Shown: positions 20,091-28,348 of the stretch, in pieces
How positions within the stretch are numbered: position 1 is the stretch's first letter
How the letters are laid out: each line of letters starts with the position of its first letter
NCBI RefSeq assembly: GCF_947500065.1
Contig: NZ_CANMQT010000003.1
Coordinates: 186,001-250,000 of the forward strand
Reading direction: 5' to 3'
DNA: 64,000 bases
Source: an uncultured Aquimarina sp.
GTDB taxonomy: Bacteria; Bacteroidota; Bacteroidia; Flavobacteriales; Flavobacteriaceae
The notes under the pieces: generated by a model
Told to the model about the DNA's origin: nothing
Seen by the model: the letters and a program-made list of their open reading frames with translations, nothing else
The model's database searches: none
Made by a program: the position numbers and the translations under genes

Positions 20091-20945
20091 ATGAAAAATC
20101 AAGACAACATTTTAGTAATTGGCGGAACTGGAAAAACAGGACGTAAAGTAGCCAACAAGTTAATAGATTTAGGACATAAGGTTAGAATTGGTTCACGTTC
20201 TACAATGCCAGCATTCGATTGGGATAATTCAGAAACCTGGACTGAAGCATTACAAGGTATGGACAAAGTGTATATTACTTTTCAACCAGATTTAGCAGTT
20301 CCTGGAGCTTTAGAAGCTATAGAAAAGTTGACGAAAAAGGCAAAACAAAGTAATGTAAAAAAGCTAGTGTTATTATCTGGAAAAGGAGAAAGAGAAGCAG
20401 AACTTTGTGAGCAAGTCGTTATTCACTCCGGAATGGATTATACGATCGTTCGTGCTAGTTGGTTTAATCAAAACTTTAGTGAAAGCTTCTTTTTAGAGCC
20501 TATTTTAGAAGGATTTGTAGCTTTACCACAAGCAGACGTTAAGATACCTTTTGTGGATACAGATGATATTGCAGATGTTGCCGTCGAAGCATTGTTAAAT
20601 GAAAAACATAATGGAAACATTTATCAACTTACAGGGCCAAGATTACTTACCTTTAGGGAAGTAGTTGCAGAAATTTCTGAAGCTATTGAAAAACAGATAA
20701 CGTTTACATCAATTTCTCTTGCAGCTTATGTAAAAGCAATGAAAGATCAAGGAGTTCCAGAAAATTTTGTGTGGTTAGTAGAGTATTTATTCTCAGAAGT
20801 TTTGGGTAATCCTATTATTTCTGAAATCACAAACGATATAGAAAAGGTATTGGGAAGGAAGCCTAAAGATTTTTTAGACTATGTTAGGGAAACTGCGGTA
20901 ACTGGAGTTTGGAATGTAAAAACAGAAATACTTAAAACGGAATAA
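20091..20945 (+). CDS. NmrA-like NAD(P)-binding oxidoreductase
   Basis: 284 residues. The N-terminal Rossmann motif is ILVIGGTGKTGRKVANKL, with an RIGSRS loop typical of the atypical SDR (NmrA/azoreductase-like) family. YTIVRASWFNQNFSE and FVDTDDIADVAVEAL are further family signatures. It likely reduces quinones or senses NAD(P)H. A decayed copy of its 3' end occurs at 38964-39117. Confidence 0.88.
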   Translation: MKNQDNILVIGGTGKTGRKVANKLIDLGHKVRIGSRSTMPAFDWDNSETWTEALQGMDKVYITFQPDLAVPGALEAIEKLTKKAKQSNVKKLVLLSGKGEREAELCEQVVIHSGMDYTIVRASWFNQNFSESFFLEPILEGFVALPQADVKIPFVDTDDIADVAVEALLNEKHNGNIYQLTGPRLLTFREVVAEISEAIEKQITFTSISLAAYVKAMKDQGVPENFVWLVEYLFSEVLGNPIISEITNDIEKVLGRKPKDFLDYVRETAVTGVWNVKTEILKTE

Positions 20946-20948
20946 ACT

Positions 20949-21293
20949 ATGCCACATTTTGTAATTGATTGTTCAGAAAATATAACAACCTTAAAATCAC
21001 CAAACGAGATTATGCAGAAAGTATATGATTCAGCAGAAGCAACAGGACTATTTGCAAAAGGTGATATTAAGGTCAGGATAAATCCATTTAAATACTATAA
21101 CAATGGAAGCCCTGATAAAGATTTTATTCACATTTTTGGAAACATAATGGAAGGAAGAAATAGTATACAAAAGAATATGCTTTCTAAACGGATTATTTCG
21201 GAACTGAAATTAATGTTTCCAGAGGTTTCAATTATTTCAATTAATATTAGAGATTTTGATAAAGCAGGGTATCGAAACCGCTTGATGGATTAA
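20949..21293 (+). CDS. 5-carboxymethyl-2-hydroxymuconate isomerase-like tautomerase
   Basis: 114 residues. It begins MPHFVIDCSENI, the N-terminal signature of CHMI-type tautomerases, in which Pro2 becomes the catalytic base after Met removal. Length is within the family range (about 115-125). It starts 3 bp after the NmrA-type gene, so they form a unit acting on related enol/keto or quinoid substrates. No other aromatic meta-cleavage genes are nearby, so the true substrate is unknown. Confidence 0.82.
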   Translation: MPHFVIDCSENITTLKSPNEIMQKVYDSAEATGLFAKGDIKVRINPFKYYNNGSPDKDFIHIFGNIMEGRNSIQKNMLSKRIISELKLMFPEVSIISINIRDFDKAGYRNRLMD

Positions 21294-21501
21294 ATATTAA
21301 ATCAATTTTAATTATAACATCAATAGTTTGAAGAATAAAACTATAATAATAGTGATTAGTCCAAGAAGCATTTTTTTTCGCAAAACAATAAAGTGGTTGG
21401 TATGAGTAATTTTATACTTTGATAACCACTTTTGAAATGAAAAACAAAAAAAAATATTTTCAAAAAAAAAGTAAAAAAATTTTTTGATATTAGTTTTTTA
21501 T

Positions 21502-21509
21502 TAAATTTG
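21502..21509 (+). promoter_or_regulatory. Promoter -7 element TAAATTTG for the polyamine operon leader
   Basis: It matches the Bacteroidetes TAnnTTTG box. A TTTG lies at 21483-21486, with 15 bp between the two, shorter than the usual 17-21. If used, transcription starts near 21515, giving a leader of about 360 nt. Confidence 0.5.
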
Positions 21510-21511
21510 AA

Positions 21512-21875
21512 AATAAACAATAATGAGTCCATTAAGGACGCATTGCCTACATAAATGGAAACGTTTTTCAGATTCGGGCTTAGGAGCATAAAGAAGTCTA
21601 CTCCAAAAGCTGCCTCAGGGATGGGGAACCGAATTCTCAGGCTGACTTCCGAAAAATATGCTACTGCACTAAAATCTTTAGAGCGAATAAAATTCGTTCC
21701 CTATACTATTTCCATTATTCGGGTATGAGATAATTAAAATAAATGGTGTTGCCATTTATTTTATCATTTTCTATTTTTTTAAATCTCGTATAATGGAATA
21801 ATCCATACGGTTTTCGGCCTTTTTTAGTCTGTGTTCCCAATGGTGAATTTCATCTGCAAATCAAAAACAAAACAG
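21512..21875 (+). ncRNA. Structured 5' leader of the polyamine operon (candidate riboregulator)
   Basis: This 360-nt stretch has no good ORF but strong pairing potential. AGCATA (21585-21590) and GAAGTC (21593-21598) can pair with GACTTC (21644-21649) and TATGCT (21657-21662), giving a 12-bp helix with an internal loop. It encloses a hairpin of GCCT/AGGC (21612-21615 with 21639-21642) and GGGGA/TTCTC. An alternative fold pairs GCTT-GGAG (21579-21586) with CTCC-AAGC (21601-21610) and is mutually exclusive with part of the first. Downstream lies a large terminator-like stem. The start ATG is at 21876. I cannot match it to a known riboswitch class; function is inference. Confidence 0.5.
21710..21798 (+). 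terminator. Nested terminator/attenuator-like stem in the leader
   Basis: The inner hairpin pairs AAAATAAATGG (21736-21746) with CCATTTATTTT (21752-21762), 11 bp with loop TGTTG, followed by a T-rich tract up to 21780. Outer pairings extend it: GAGAT (21727-21731) with ATCTC (21783-21787), and TTCCATTAT (21710-21718) with ATAATGGAA (21790-21798). The hairpin with its T-rich tract resembles an intrinsic terminator placed before the first gene. Confidence 0.6.
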
Positions 21876-23330
21876 ATGAAAACAAAATATATAGATCTTA
21901 TCGATCAAACCTTTCATTTTCCTCAGGAAGAATTTAAATTGGAAGATAACCAATTACAGTTTCATGATATCAACCTTATGGAGTTGATTGCTCAATATGG
22001 AGCACCTTTAAAATTCACATATCTCCCTAAAATATCCGAAAATATTAACCGAGCAAAAGGTTGGTTTGAAAATGCAATAAAGGATAATAATTATGCTGGT
22101 AATTATAACTATTGTTATTGTACAAAAAGCTCGCATTTTCAACATGTATTGAACGAAGCCTTAAAAAATGATATTCATATAGAAACTTCTTCAGCTTTTG
22201 ATATTGATATCGTTGAAAACTTAAAGGCGCAAGGTAAAATCAATGACGATACTTATGTTATTAGCAATGGTTTTAAACGTGATCAATACATACAAAATAT
22301 CGCGCGATTTATGAATAATGGACATCGTAACTGCATTCCAATAATTGATAATTATGAAGAATTAGATCTGTTAAGTGATGTTATTAATAAAGATTTTCAG
22401 GTTGGTATCCGTATTGCCGCGGAAGAAGAACCAAAGTTTGAATTTTATACTTCTAGATTAGGAATTGGGTATAAAAATATTGTGTCTTTTTATAACAATC
22501 AAATTAAGAACAATCCAAAAGTGAAACTTAAAATGCTTCACTTCTTTATTAACACGGGTATTCGTGATACTGCCTATTATTGGAATGAGCTCTTAAAATG
22601 CTTAAAAGTGTATATCAACCTCAAGAAAATATGCCCATCCTTAGATAGTTTAAATATAGGAGGTGGTTTTCCAATAAAAAATTCTTTGGCATTCGATTAT
22701 GATTATCAGTATATGATTAATGAAATTGTAAATCAAATCCAAATTGCATGCGAAGAAGCACGAGTAGATGTTCCGAATATCTTTACAGAATTTGGAAGTT
22801 TTACCGTTGGTGAAAGTGGCGGTGCTATTTACGAGGTACTATATCAAAAACAACAAAACGATCGTGAAAAATGGAATATGATCAATTCTTCTTTCATTAC
22901 AACAATGCCAGACACTTGGGCAATAAATAAGCGTTTTGTGATGCTTCCTATTAATAGATGGCAAGAAGAATATGAACGCGTGTTACTTGGTGGGTTAACC
23001 TGTGATAGTGATGATTACTATAACTCTGAGCAACATATGAACGCTATATATCTACCTAAATATAAAAAAGAAAAACCATTATATATTGGTTTTTTCAATA
23101 CAGGGGCATATCAAGAAACTATTGGTGGTTTTGGAGGATTACAACATTGTCTTATTCCACAACCTAAACATATTTTGATAAACCATGACAAGAATGGAAA
23201 TCTAACTACAGAAGTTTTTGCTGCACAACAAACCTCAGAGCAGTTATTATCTATTCTTGGATATCAAAAAACATCCAAAGAAGATGTTTTAGAATATTCG
23301 CAAAAAGAAATAATTATCAATTCTAATTAA
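21876..23330 (+). CDS. speA: Biosynthetic arginine decarboxylase (PLP, fold III)
   Basis: 484 residues from the ATG at 21876; a GTG at 21831 would add 15 unlikely residues, so the ATG is preferred. The PLP lysine is Lys84 in YCYCTKSSHF, the phosphate-binding glycines are in LNIGGGFP, and the catalytic Cys motif is TCDSDD. These fit the alanine-racemase-fold decarboxylases acting on arginine or related basic amino acids. Followed after 30 bp by agmatinase, which uses its expected product, so arginine is the likely substrate. The pathway is arginine to agmatine to putrescine, in the cytoplasm. Confidence 0.88.
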   Translation: MKTKYIDLIDQTFHFPQEEFKLEDNQLQFHDINLMELIAQYGAPLKFTYLPKISENINRAKGWFENAIKDNNYAGNYNYCYCTKSSHFQHVLNEALKNDIHIETSSAFDIDIVENLKAQGKINDDTYVISNGFKRDQYIQNIARFMNNGHRNCIPIIDNYEELDLLSDVINKDFQVGIRIAAEEEPKFEFYTSRLGIGYKNIVSFYNNQIKNNPKVKLKMLHFFINTGIRDTAYYWNELLKCLKVYINLKKICPSLDSLNIGGGFPIKNSLAFDYDYQYMINEIVNQIQIACEEARVDVPNIFTEFGSFTVGESGGAIYEVLYQKQQNDREKWNMINSSFITTMPDTWAINKRFVMLPINRWQEEYERVLLGGLTCDSDDYYNSEQHMNAIYLPKYKKEKPLYIGFFNTGAYQETIGGFGGLQHCLIPQPKHILINHDKNGNLTTEVFAAQQTSEQLLSILGYQKTSKEDVLEYSQKEIIINSN

Positions 23331-23360
23331 GCAAAATCATTAAATCCAAATATTTTTACA

Positions 23361-24302
23361 ATGGAAATTAAGAAAACATATGCTGGTATTCCAAAAGAAT
23401 ATGCTGGCTATGATACGTCAAAAGTAGTATTAATCCCTGTTCCTTATGATGGTACTAGTACTTGGGGCAAAGGAGCAGATAAAGGCCCTGAAGCATTTTT
23501 ACATGCTTCGGAAAATATGGAACTTTACGATATTGAAACGGATAGTGAAGTATACAAGCAGGGTATTTATCTCACAGATCCATTGGAAGAAAATAGTTCG
23601 CCGGATGCAATGGTTACGGCTGTACACAATACTGTGAAAACTAATATTAAACGTAACAAGTTTGTCACACTTTTTGGAGGAGAGCATTCTATTTCTATAG
23701 GAGCTATACGCGCTTTTGATGAATGTTTCAATGATTTAACAGTGGTACAAATAGATGCTCATGCTGATCTAAGAAAGGAATATGAAGGTTCTAAATACAA
23801 TCATGCTTGTGCACTTTATGAGGCTAATGCGAATACCAATCTTATTCAAGTTGGGATTCGTAGTATGGATGCTTCAGAAAGATTAGTGATGAACAATGAA
23901 AATGTCTTTTTCGCTCACGAAATGGCTACGGATGATTACTGGATGGATAATGTTATCGAATTAATGACAGATAATGTCTATATCACTTTTGATCTAGATG
24001 CTTTAGACCCTTCAATTTTGCCTTCTACGGGTACTCCAGAACCAGGAGGGTTATTTTGGTATGAAACTCTTGAGTTTCTTAAGAAAATATTTAAAGAAAA
24101 AAATGTGGTTGGTTTCGATATTGTAGAATTATGTCCCAATAAAAATGATAAATCTTCAGATTTTACTGCTGCCAAATTATACTATAAAATGTTGAGTTAC
24201 AAATTTGCAAAACAGGATGAGTTTGAGGAAAATGAAAACTTGTATAGCTATCAAAAAGAAAATAATATCAACAAATTAAAGTACGATAAAGATGAAAACT
24301 AA
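23361..24302 (+). CDS. speB: Agmatinase (ureohydrolase family)
   Basis: 313 residues. The binuclear Mn ligands are in GGEHSIS, DAHADLR and DLDALDPS, with the PEPGG loop; all the family's metal ligands are present. In the ureohydrolase family these sequences cover agmatinase, arginase and guanidinobutyrase; the arginine decarboxylase upstream makes agmatinase most likely. It overlaps the next gene by 11 bp (24292-24302), so they are co-translated. Confidence 0.9.
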   Translation: MEIKKTYAGIPKEYAGYDTSKVVLIPVPYDGTSTWGKGADKGPEAFLHASENMELYDIETDSEVYKQGIYLTDPLEENSSPDAMVTAVHNTVKTNIKRNKFVTLFGGEHSISIGAIRAFDECFNDLTVVQIDAHADLRKEYEGSKYNHACALYEANANTNLIQVGIRSMDASERLVMNNENVFFAHEMATDDYWMDNVIELMTDNVYITFDLDALDPSILPSTGTPEPGGLFWYETLEFLKKIFKEKNVVGFDIVELCPNKNDKSSDFTAAKLYYKMLSYKFAKQDEFEENENLYSYQKENNINKLKYDKDEN

Positions 24303-25266
24303 AGGGTCAATCTCACAATTTATAGAAAAGTATTATTTGCATTTTAATGCCGCTACAGTTGTTGATGCAGCCAAAGAATATGAATCTCAAATTAATAAAG
24401 GAGCTAAAATGTTAGTTTCTCTTGCAGGTGCTATGAGTACTGCAGAATTAGGAAAAATATTTGCAGAGATGATACGTCAAGACAAAGTGCATGTTATTTC
24501 TTGCACAGGAGCAAATCTTGAAGAAGATATTATGAATTTGGTAGCACATAGTCATTATAAACGTGTACCAAACTATCGTGACCTAACTCCACAACAAGAG
24601 TTTGATTTATTAGAACAAGGATTAAATCGTGTCACAGATACGTGTATTCCGGAAGAAGAAGCTTTTAGAAGACTACAACAACATATTTTTAAAATATGGA
24701 AAGATGCTGAAGAAAAAGAGGAGCGTTATTTTCCGCATGAGTTTATGTATAAAATGTTGTTGTCTGGTGTACTAGAGGAATACTATGAGATAGATATTGA
24801 AGACAGTTGGATGTATGCTGCTGCAAAAGCGAATATACCCATGGTAGTTCCTGGATGGGAAGATAGTACAATGGGTAATATTTTTGCTAGTTATGTTATG
24901 AAAGGTGAACTCCAAGCCAGTACAATGAAATCTGGTATTGAGTATATGACTTTTCTCGCAGATTGGTATACAGAAAATTCTAAAGATGGTATCGGGTTTT
25001 TCCAGATAGGTGGCGGTATTGCAGGAGATTTTCCTATTTGTGTAGTACCAATGTTATATCAAGATATGGAGCGAACGGATACTCCATTTTGGAATTATTT
25101 TTGTCAGATAAGTGACTCAACTACTAGTTATGGATCTTATAGTGGAGCAGTACCCAATGAAAAAATCACTTGGGGAAAGTTAGATATTGATACCCCAAAA
25201 TTCATTATTGAATCAGATGCTACCATTGTAGCACCTTTAATATTTGCTTATCTCTTAAATATGTAA
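24292..25266 (+). CDS. Deoxyhypusine-synthase-like protein lacking the catalytic Lys
   Basis: 324 residues. The DHS fold is clear: LVSLAGAMSTAELG and CTGANLEED at the N-terminus, and WGKLDIDTPKFIIESDATIV at the C-terminus. Human DHS carries catalytic Lys329 in GGGVVKHH; the matching site here is GGGIAGDF, so the Lys is replaced by Gly245 (codon 25024-25026). Bacteria have no eIF5A to modify, so the role must differ. Since it sits with arginine decarboxylase and agmatinase, it probably uses a polyamine or NAD in another reaction. The Lys loss is seen in the sequence; the function is unknown. Confidence 0.88.
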   Translation: MKTKGSISQFIEKYYLHFNAATVVDAAKEYESQINKGAKMLVSLAGAMSTAELGKIFAEMIRQDKVHVISCTGANLEEDIMNLVAHSHYKRVPNYRDLTPQQEFDLLEQGLNRVTDTCIPEEEAFRRLQQHIFKIWKDAEEKEERYFPHEFMYKMLLSGVLEEYYEIDIEDSWMYAAAKANIPMVVPGWEDSTMGNIFASYVMKGELQASTMKSGIEYMTFLADWYTENSKDGIGFFQIGGGIAGDFPICVVPMLYQDMERTDTPFWNYFCQISDSTTSYGSYSGAVPNEKITWGKLDIDTPKFIIESDATIVAPLIFAYLLNM

Positions 25267-25270
25267 GGAT

Positions 25271-25567
25271 ATGAAAAGATCAAAAAACAATCATTTAAAA
25301 AAAGTTATTGTTGACTTCAAAAAGTTAACTAATAATATTTTAGATTTACTGGTAACGAAATACCCCGATGGATATGATGATAAGGATATCATTACGTTTA
25401 GAAACGCGCAAAACGAAATCGTAGAATGTGTAGAAGTAAAAACTGAGGATACTTTATATCTAGTTAAAGTAAGTAAACGACTAATTAGTGCGATGGAAGA
25501 TCATGATGATGAGTATGATGAGAAGAAAACTGAGTTCCCAGAACAATTAGATACTGAAGAAGATTAA
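25271..25567 (+). CDS. Small acidic conserved protein of polyamine operon, unknown function
   Basis: 98 residues, starting 5 bp after the DHS-like gene. The first half is basic, followed by a conserved-looking core (VTKYPDGYDDKDIITFRNAQ, EVKTEDTLYLVKVSKRL), and the last 20 residues are strongly acidic. Similar flavobacterial proteins are sometimes labelled DNA primase; I see no primase motif, so I do not use that name. No signal peptide, cytosolic. Confidence 0.75.
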   Translation: MKRSKNNHLKKVIVDFKKLTNNILDLLVTKYPDGYDDKDIITFRNAQNEIVECVEVKTEDTLYLVKVSKRLISAMEDHDDEYDEKKTEFPEQLDTEED

Positions 25568-25714
25568 TATAGCGGGTCAGCTAAGTCATATAAGCTCGCT
25601 AATAACTCTAAAGGTTCTTTTTTATAAGATTATAGCTAAATTCAATAAGTCATAGATCTTCGTTTGGAACGTATAAAGGTGCTTTTCAATTAAAACGTGA
25701 AGAAAATAGAGATA

Positions 25715-26413
25715 TTAGAACCACTTCGCTTTTATGTCTTTGTATTTAGTTCTTCCTATAGGTATAAGTTGCCCATTTTTTAGCTCGGCCATATACTTGC
25801 TTCCAGATTCTACAATAATTTCCTTTATCTCTGATATCTTCACTAAGTATGATTTATGGATTCGTTCAAAAGAATATGATAATAATTGTTCTAGCTTTTC
25901 TAGTGATTTATCATGTAGTTCTTTTTTTCCATCAGCCAAAAAGAGTTCGGTATAAACACCAGCTCCTTTTATATAAAGTAAATCCTCAATTGGAATTAGT
26001 TGTATCCTGCCTCTTCTTTTTACAGCCAAAAATTTAATCTCATTCGTTTTTGTTTTTTCTTTTGTAATGCTCCGGTTTAAGGCTTGCTCCAACCTATCTC
26101 TGTTAAAAGGTTTAGGTACAAAATCCAACACCCCATATTCAAAAGCAGCAATTGCCTGATCTTTATAGGCGGAAATTACTATGGTGTGAAAAGATTCAGA
26201 AACTGCTGTTTTTAATAGGTCAAAACCATTATCACCGTTAAGGTTTAAATCCAGGAGAACGAGATCTAATGAGCTATTTTCAATAAACCTCAATGCCTCA
26301 TGGAGCGTGTTAATGTGTTTTAGCGATTGTAAGGCATCGCCAAAAATATCACGAGTCATTCGTTCGATTCTTTTTGCGATTCTTGATTCATCTTCAACGA
26401 TTAAAATGTTCAT
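25715..26413 (-). CDS. LytTR-family response regulator (pair 3)
   Basis: 232 residues. Receiver with phosphoacceptor Asp55 (LVLLDLNLNG) and the FVPKP lysine; LytTR domain at about 130-232 (IPIEDLLYIKGAGVYTEL, FERIHKSYLVKISEIKEI). It is transcribed after its kinase with a 4-bp gap. The pair is divergent from the beta-propeller/beta-lactamase-fold operon, which is its most likely target. Confidence 0.92.
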   Translation of the reverse strand: MNILIVEDESRIAKRIERMTRDIFGDALQSLKHINTLHEALRFIENSSLDLVLLDLNLNGDNGFDLLKTAVSESFHTIVISAYKDQAIAAFEYGVLDFVPKPFNRDRLEQALNRSITKEKTKTNEIKFLAVKRRGRIQLIPIEDLLYIKGAGVYTELFLADGKKELHDKSLEKLEQLLSYSFERIHKSYLVKISEIKEIIVESGSKYMAELKNGQLIPIGRTKYKDIKAKWF

Positions 26414-26417
26414 CTAC

Positions 26418-28097
26418 TTAGGAATATATTTTTAAGGTATTTTTCCAACCGTGATTTGTTGGTTCGGAGGTGAAATCCCAGTTCGAATGGTAACTTTCTG
26501 TAAGTCGAGCCTTTATGTATTTCAGTCCAGTACCTTCTTTATTGTTCGTTGATCGCCTCACGTTAGCAGCAAACGTCAAAAAAATATAACATTTATAATG
26601 ACTATTCGATTCGAAAATAAGTTTAAATTTAATACTATTATCTTCCAGAGGCAAACTATGCGTAATTCCGTTTTCCAAGAGTGTGTGAAGAATAGCAGGA
26701 GGTACTTTTTGATCAAGGTCGATGCCTTCTTCTTCCAAAGAATAATTTATTTCTTTCCGGTACTCCATAATCTCAAGATGTGTTCGGCAAAGCGCTATTT
26801 CTTGCGAAATAGGGATCAGTTTTTGATTTTCTATCTGATTAAAGAGATCAAATTCTTTGGCTAACGCTTCTATAAACAAAACTCCTTTCTTAGGTGATTC
26901 TTCCACCCAATCTATCAATGAGGTCAAGGTGTTCATTAGAAAATGAGGTTGAATATTCTTTTTAAGTAATTCCAGACGAAGCCGTGTCGATTGAATGAGG
27001 GAGTTTTCATAAGCCAACCGTTGCTCTTTGATTCTCAGAGAGAGTAAATAAAACATACCAAGGAGGATAAGGCTGAAGCCTGCGAATAGGCTTTTGTTAA
27101 AGGGAGTGACAAAACCTATTGGCACGGATAGTAGGAGGGTTAATAATACGAGACGAGCACCCTTCATCTTTTTATAAACCCCAAACATCACAATCCCAAA
27201 TGAAAATAACCACATGCTTAAGGCCATATTATTGGCTGTCAATTCGAAGACATGTCTTGATAGGAAAAAGAACAATAGAATTCCTGCATAAATAATTAAA
27301 AACAATTTTCGTTTGGGGAAAGGAAACTGCATGGAAAAATAGAACGGAATCAAAAAAGAAATACCGAGCATTAGAATGCCTATAATTTGTAAACGTACCA
27401 CGTGTAGACTGTAATGAATAACCACATAAGCTTTCATGAACTCGGCCAATATCAATGTGAAAAAGAGAAAACAGCTAATACTGAAAATTAATGTGGCATA
27501 TTCCTTTTTATTACTTAGAAAAAGAAATAGAAAATAGAAAGAGGCGATAAGAAAGGCTCCTGCAAAGAGATGCATATAAGAAGATTCAATGAGTCGATCA
27601 TTTAATAGATCGTCGTAATAGTCCATCTTTAATTCCCATATTCCTAAATGATCCGGGAAATAATAAAGACTTGAACGTATGGCCAATAGATGTTCGCCTT
27701 TTCCTGTTAGATGAGTAGGAATGCTAAAGGTAGCCCACATTTTACCTTCTGGGGGTAATACCGCTTCCTGACCTGGATTCCCATTTTTTCCAATCAATAC
27801 CCCATCCCAAAAAACCTCATATTCTCCATAAACATCCAGTTGGATTCCATAAGGTTGTAATGAATCAGGTGCCTTCAAAATATCAATTCGAGTCCGGAAC
27901 CAGTAAATCTGACCATCCGGCACTAATCTTATGCGTTTTTTCCAACCCTGATCATTCCAATTTTTAGCAGCCCATTCTTGTTGATCTCCGATCTGAAATA
28001 CAGTTTCGTATTCCTTGTGAACAGGATTTTGAGAACAAGCTGTCACAAGTAGTAAGGTGGATACTAAAAGAAAATAGAGTAGAGGTCTCAAATTCAT
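26418..28097 (-). CDS. 7TM-DISM LytS-type sensor kinase lipoprotein (pair 3)
   Basis: 559 residues. The N-terminus has a lipobox-like LLVTACSQ (Cys21). An extracellular jelly-roll domain of about 130 residues follows (IYWFRTRIDI, then YGEYEVFWDGVLIGKNG and GKGEHLLAIRSS), of the sugar-binding beta-sandwich type. Seven helices (about 175-355) precede a His_kinase domain whose phosphoacceptor is in KKNIQPHFLMN; N-box LLENGITH is present but the G-box (EGTGLKYIKAR) is short. By eye the gene is less AT-rich than its neighbours, perhaps by transfer. It probably senses a sugar or wall fragment through the jelly roll. Confidence 0.88.
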   Translation of the reverse strand: MNLRPLLYFLLVSTLLLVTACSQNPVHKEYETVFQIGDQQEWAAKNWNDQGWKKRIRLVPDGQIYWFRTRIDILKAPDSLQPYGIQLDVYGEYEVFWDGVLIGKNGNPGQEAVLPPEGKMWATFSIPTHLTGKGEHLLAIRSSLYYFPDHLGIWELKMDYYDDLLNDRLIESSYMHLFAGAFLIASFYFLFLFLSNKKEYATLIFSISCFLFFTLILAEFMKAYVVIHYSLHVVRLQIIGILMLGISFLIPFYFSMQFPFPKRKLFLIIYAGILLFFFLSRHVFELTANNMALSMWLFSFGIVMFGVYKKMKGARLVLLTLLLSVPIGFVTPFNKSLFAGFSLILLGMFYLLSLRIKEQRLAYENSLIQSTRLRLELLKKNIQPHFLMNTLTSLIDWVEESPKKGVLFIEALAKEFDLFNQIENQKLIPISQEIALCRTHLEIMEYRKEINYSLEEEGIDLDQKVPPAILHTLLENGITHSLPLEDNSIKFKLIFESNSHYKCYIFLTFAANVRRSTNNKEGTGLKYIKARLTESYHSNWDFTSEPTNHGWKNTLKIYS

Positions 28098-28348
28098 TTG
28101 ATAAGGTTTACTGATGCAAGCTAATCATTATAAATAGCTTCTTGGAGCAGTTCATTTATACATAGAGCAGTTGACAAAATTTACATTGAATTCATGGAAG
28201 AAAAATACAACTTTTGTATGATAAAGAACTATGAAAAATACATTGACATCGACAAAAGGGACTATTTCAAATAATTTTGAATACTGATAATCACAAAAAA
28301 AAAGACTTAACCTGAAGAAACACTCTAAACATACAAAAGGAAGAAAAT

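Noticed and set aside
21356..21589. Minus-strand frame of 77 codons in the leader region
   Set aside because: It overlaps the promoter and structured leader of the polyamine operon and has low-complexity Lys/Phe content.
21585..21662. Known riboswitch class (glycine, cobalamin, SAM, TPP, guanidine)
   Set aside because: Short stretches such as ATTCTCAGGC recall the glycine aptamer, but the flanking conserved blocks of each class are missing, so none was assigned.
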